Assembly (NCBI RefSeq): GCF_003368325.1
Contig: NZ_CP031467.1
Coordinates: 868,001-932,000, forward strand
Source: Paraburkholderia caffeinilytica
GTDB lineage: Bacteria; Pseudomonadota; Gammaproteobacteria; Burkholderiales; Burkholderiaceae
DNA length: 64,000 nucleotides
Direction: 5' to 3'
The number at the start of each line of letters is the position of its first letter. The first letter of the stretch is position 1. The notes beneath the pieces are model-generated. The model was not told the DNA's origin. It saw nothing but the letters and a program-made list of their open reading frames with translations, and made no database searches. The translations under genes and the position numbers were made by a program. Below are positions 63,707 through 64,000 of the stretch, piece after piece.

Positions 63707-64000
63707 GGCTGGCGGCGCGCCCGGCGACAGGCGCACTGAGATGACGGGAAAGCGGTCATTTTAGTGCGCCGGTGAGTTATTTGTTTTTCGGCCTGGCATT
63801 TGCGTCGCGGGCAGATTGACGAGCCCAGACTTTCGTCGCAAGGTGGCGGACAAGCTTGCCGTGCCGGCACGTGCCCTTGCGACATCGGTTGACGCCGGGC
63901 ACCACGCCGCCCGATAAACCGCCGACAAGACCTCGATACGTTAGTTGCAGCCACAATCGGGCGCGCGGCCACGGCCTCGCGGCATGCGCGCCACGATGAT
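63707..64000. other. Right-edge intergenic region
   Basis: No gene is supported here. A minus-strand open frame (63646-63972) overlaps the start of the aldolase gene and is rich in Arg/Pro/Cys with no recognisable features. An AT-richer stretch at 63760-63800 could hold the aldolase promoter, but no clear hexamer pair was seen. Confidence 0.5.

Overview
The window looks like a chromosomal segment of a Burkholderiaceae bacterium, most likely Paraburkholderia. This is inferred from the high GC content, C/G-ending codons and gene content (scoAB, ETF-QO, a FUSC/DUF1656/HlyD efflux set, an RpiR-controlled inositol locus, two- and three-domain fusions typical of the group). Genes are densely packed on both strands. 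I found no rRNA, tRNA, CRISPR array, phage gene or transposase.

Layout. 0.4-6 kb: 3-oxoacid CoA-transferase (scoB/scoA) with a divergent PAS-LuxR regulator, a hotdog thioesterase, an SDR and ETF-ubiquinone oxidoreductase, a fatty-acid/ketone oxidation neighbourhood. 6-22 kb: housekeeping genes, namely a TPR/GT9-like protein, aroC, an LplT-PlsC fusion, a CBS protein, a MetY-type sulfhydrylase overlapping an alpha/beta hydrolase, an Mpo1-like protein, YihY, WrbA, DUF2069, a GlcD-type FAD oxidase, a phosphoesterase, a SRAP protein, a 52-residue membrane protein and a LysR regulator. 22-27 kb: a four-gene efflux operon (NodT-type outer membrane factor, FUSC pump, DUF1656, HlyD adaptor) divergent from the LysR gene. 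27.6-36.4 kb: a chemoreceptor, an Fsr-type MFS exporter, prpE, and a uvrD-mtnN pair. 37.4-41.7 kb: valS, galU, tusA. 41.8-54 kb: a divergent inositol catabolism locus. To the left are rpiR, iolG and a second Gfo/Idh dehydrogenase; to the right are a sugar ABC importer (binding protein, permease, ATPase) and iolC-DUF2090, iolD, iolE and iolB. A palindromic operator overlaps the left promoter in the shared control region. 54.9-64 kb: a two-repeat lipoprotein, a Nudix-thioesterase-livHMGF operon and a threonine aldolase.

The most unusual structure is a dispersed non-coding repeat family. It occurs once alone (about 27.29-27.55 kb) and twice as head-to-head inverted pairs that fill whole intergenic regions (36.37-37.40 kb and 54.05-54.88 kb). 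Every copy carries a 14-15 bp hairpin with a 4-nt loop, and the stem shows compensatory changes between copies. DNA outside the elements has a strong G+T versus A+C strand bias that points toward the element and runs into the flanking coding sequences whichever way those genes face. I know of no described system that explains this. Several unrelated tandem repeats (6, 8, about 12 and 46-48 bp units) lie in other intergenic regions.

All assignments come from reading the sequence and translations; no database search was run. Starts were moved from the longest open frame where a ribosome-binding site or the family N-terminus argued for it.
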